NCBI GenBank assembly: GCA_964291505.2
Contig: OZ220216.1
Location: 1,550,001 to 1,614,000, forward strand
Source: Kistimonas sp964291505
GTDB lineage: Bacteria; Pseudomonadota; Gammaproteobacteria; Pseudomonadales; Endozoicomonadaceae
Length of the DNA: 64,000 bases
Direction of reading: 5' to 3'
Shown: positions 63,737-64,000 of the stretch, piece after piece
How the letters are laid out: each line of letters starts with the position of its first letter
Numbering within the stretch: the stretch's first letter is position 1
Position numbers and translations under genes: made by a program
Notes under the pieces: model-generated
The model's database searches: none
Seen by the model: only the letters and a program-made list of their open reading frames with translations
What the model was told of the DNA's origin: nothing

Positions 63737-63995
63737 TAAATGGTTTACCTTCGGAAAGCAGGAAAAAAGCGCCAGTGTCTGCAAAGAGCGTTTGCAGATT
63801 GTGATTGCTCATGAACGACGCCAGCGCGAAGAGTCGCCGGAGTTGGCGCGATTACGGGGCGAAATCATGGAGCTGGTGCGTCGTTTTTATGACATGCCAT
63901 CCAATGAAGATATTGAAGTGATTATGGAGAAACAGGAGGAGCAGGATATTCTGGCGTTGAATATTCAGATCCCAGCGCGCCCCTGTAGTCAGTAA
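63726..63995 (+). CDS. minE: Cell division topological specificity factor MinE
   Basis: Drives MinD release from the membrane. 89 residues: an N-terminal membrane-targeting stretch MLFDKWFTFGKQEKS, then the MinD-contact region CKERLQIVIAHERRQRE (KERLQI is the family signature) and the C-terminal dimer domain. The C-terminus is more divergent from E. coli MinE than the N-terminal half. The start lies inside minD. It closes the window five bases before the edge. Confidence 0.92.
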   Translation: MLFDKWFTFGKQEKSASVCKERLQIVIAHERRQREESPELARLRGEIMELVRRFYDMPSNEDIEVIMEKQEEQDILALNIQIPARPCSQ

Positions 63996-64000
63996 ACAGG

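Noticed and set aside
1..64000. CRISPR array, insertion sequence, prophage or integron
   Set aside because: No repeated spacer-repeat pattern, transposase, integrase or phage structural protein was seen on either strand.

Overview
The window reads as a chromosomal segment of a Gram-negative gammaproteobacterium from the Pseudomonadales/Oceanospirillales side of the group. Four things point there. gltA is divergent from sdhCDAB, which is followed by sucAB-lpdA and sucCD. The type II secretion genes are split into a gspCD block facing a gspE-to-M block, as in the Pseudomonas xcp locus. A nadK, phosphatase, rhomboid, YeaC-like, DUF2797, pepN block is present. The 2-oxoglutarate dehydrogenase E1 N-terminus is Pseudomonas-like. 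GC content by eye is near 50 percent. I cannot name the genus. No insertion sequence, prophage or CRISPR array was seen.

Layout. 1-628: start of a TerC membrane protein (cut by the window edge). 795-14054: TCA-cycle supercluster (citrate synthase, succinate dehydrogenase, 2-oxoglutarate dehydrogenase, succinyl-CoA ligase), followed by alanine dehydrogenase (14227-15348) and a UbiA/MenA-type prenyltransferase. 16405-27161: eleven genes of a type II secretion system (gspC-M; gspN and the prepilin peptidase are not here). 27302-27476: tRNA-Val and tRNA-Asp with their own promoter and terminator. 27603-31529: FKBP-type prolyl isomerase, AraC-type regulator and 2,4-dienoyl-CoA reductase FadH.

31904-43070 is an accessory sugar or polyol catabolic locus: ribose-type ABC importer (binding protein, double ATPase, permease), SorC-type regulator, aldo/keto reductase, a GlpD-like FAD dehydrogenase, an LsrF/DhnA-type class I aldolase, an FGGY kinase and an iron-type alcohol dehydrogenase. 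The enzymes fit import, phosphorylation, oxidation to a ketose phosphate, aldol cleavage and disposal of the aldehyde. The gene mix is lsr-like in outline but carries polyol-phosphate chemistry. The substrate is not evident. Candidate operator palindromes lie at 31762-31786 and 37645-37665, and an internal terminator at 37576-37621 splits the locus in two.

43162-53672: catalase, a PLP-dependent desulfhydrase/deaminase-family enzyme, DUF1853, NAD kinase, phosphatase, rhomboid protease, DUF1315, DUF2797 and pepN. pepN carries an apparent +1 frameshift. 54106-61174 is a four-gene envelope cluster: DUF1302 predicted outer-membrane barrel (three apparent +1 frameshifts near its 3' end), DUF1329 predicted periplasmic LolA-like protein, YCF48/BNR repeat protein and an MMPL-type RND transporter. 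I read it as a possible trans-envelope route for a hydrophobic compound. The window ends with a small unknown protein, a CPA2 antiporter and minDE with no minC beside it.

All homology calls come from reading protein sequences and remembered family features; no search was run.
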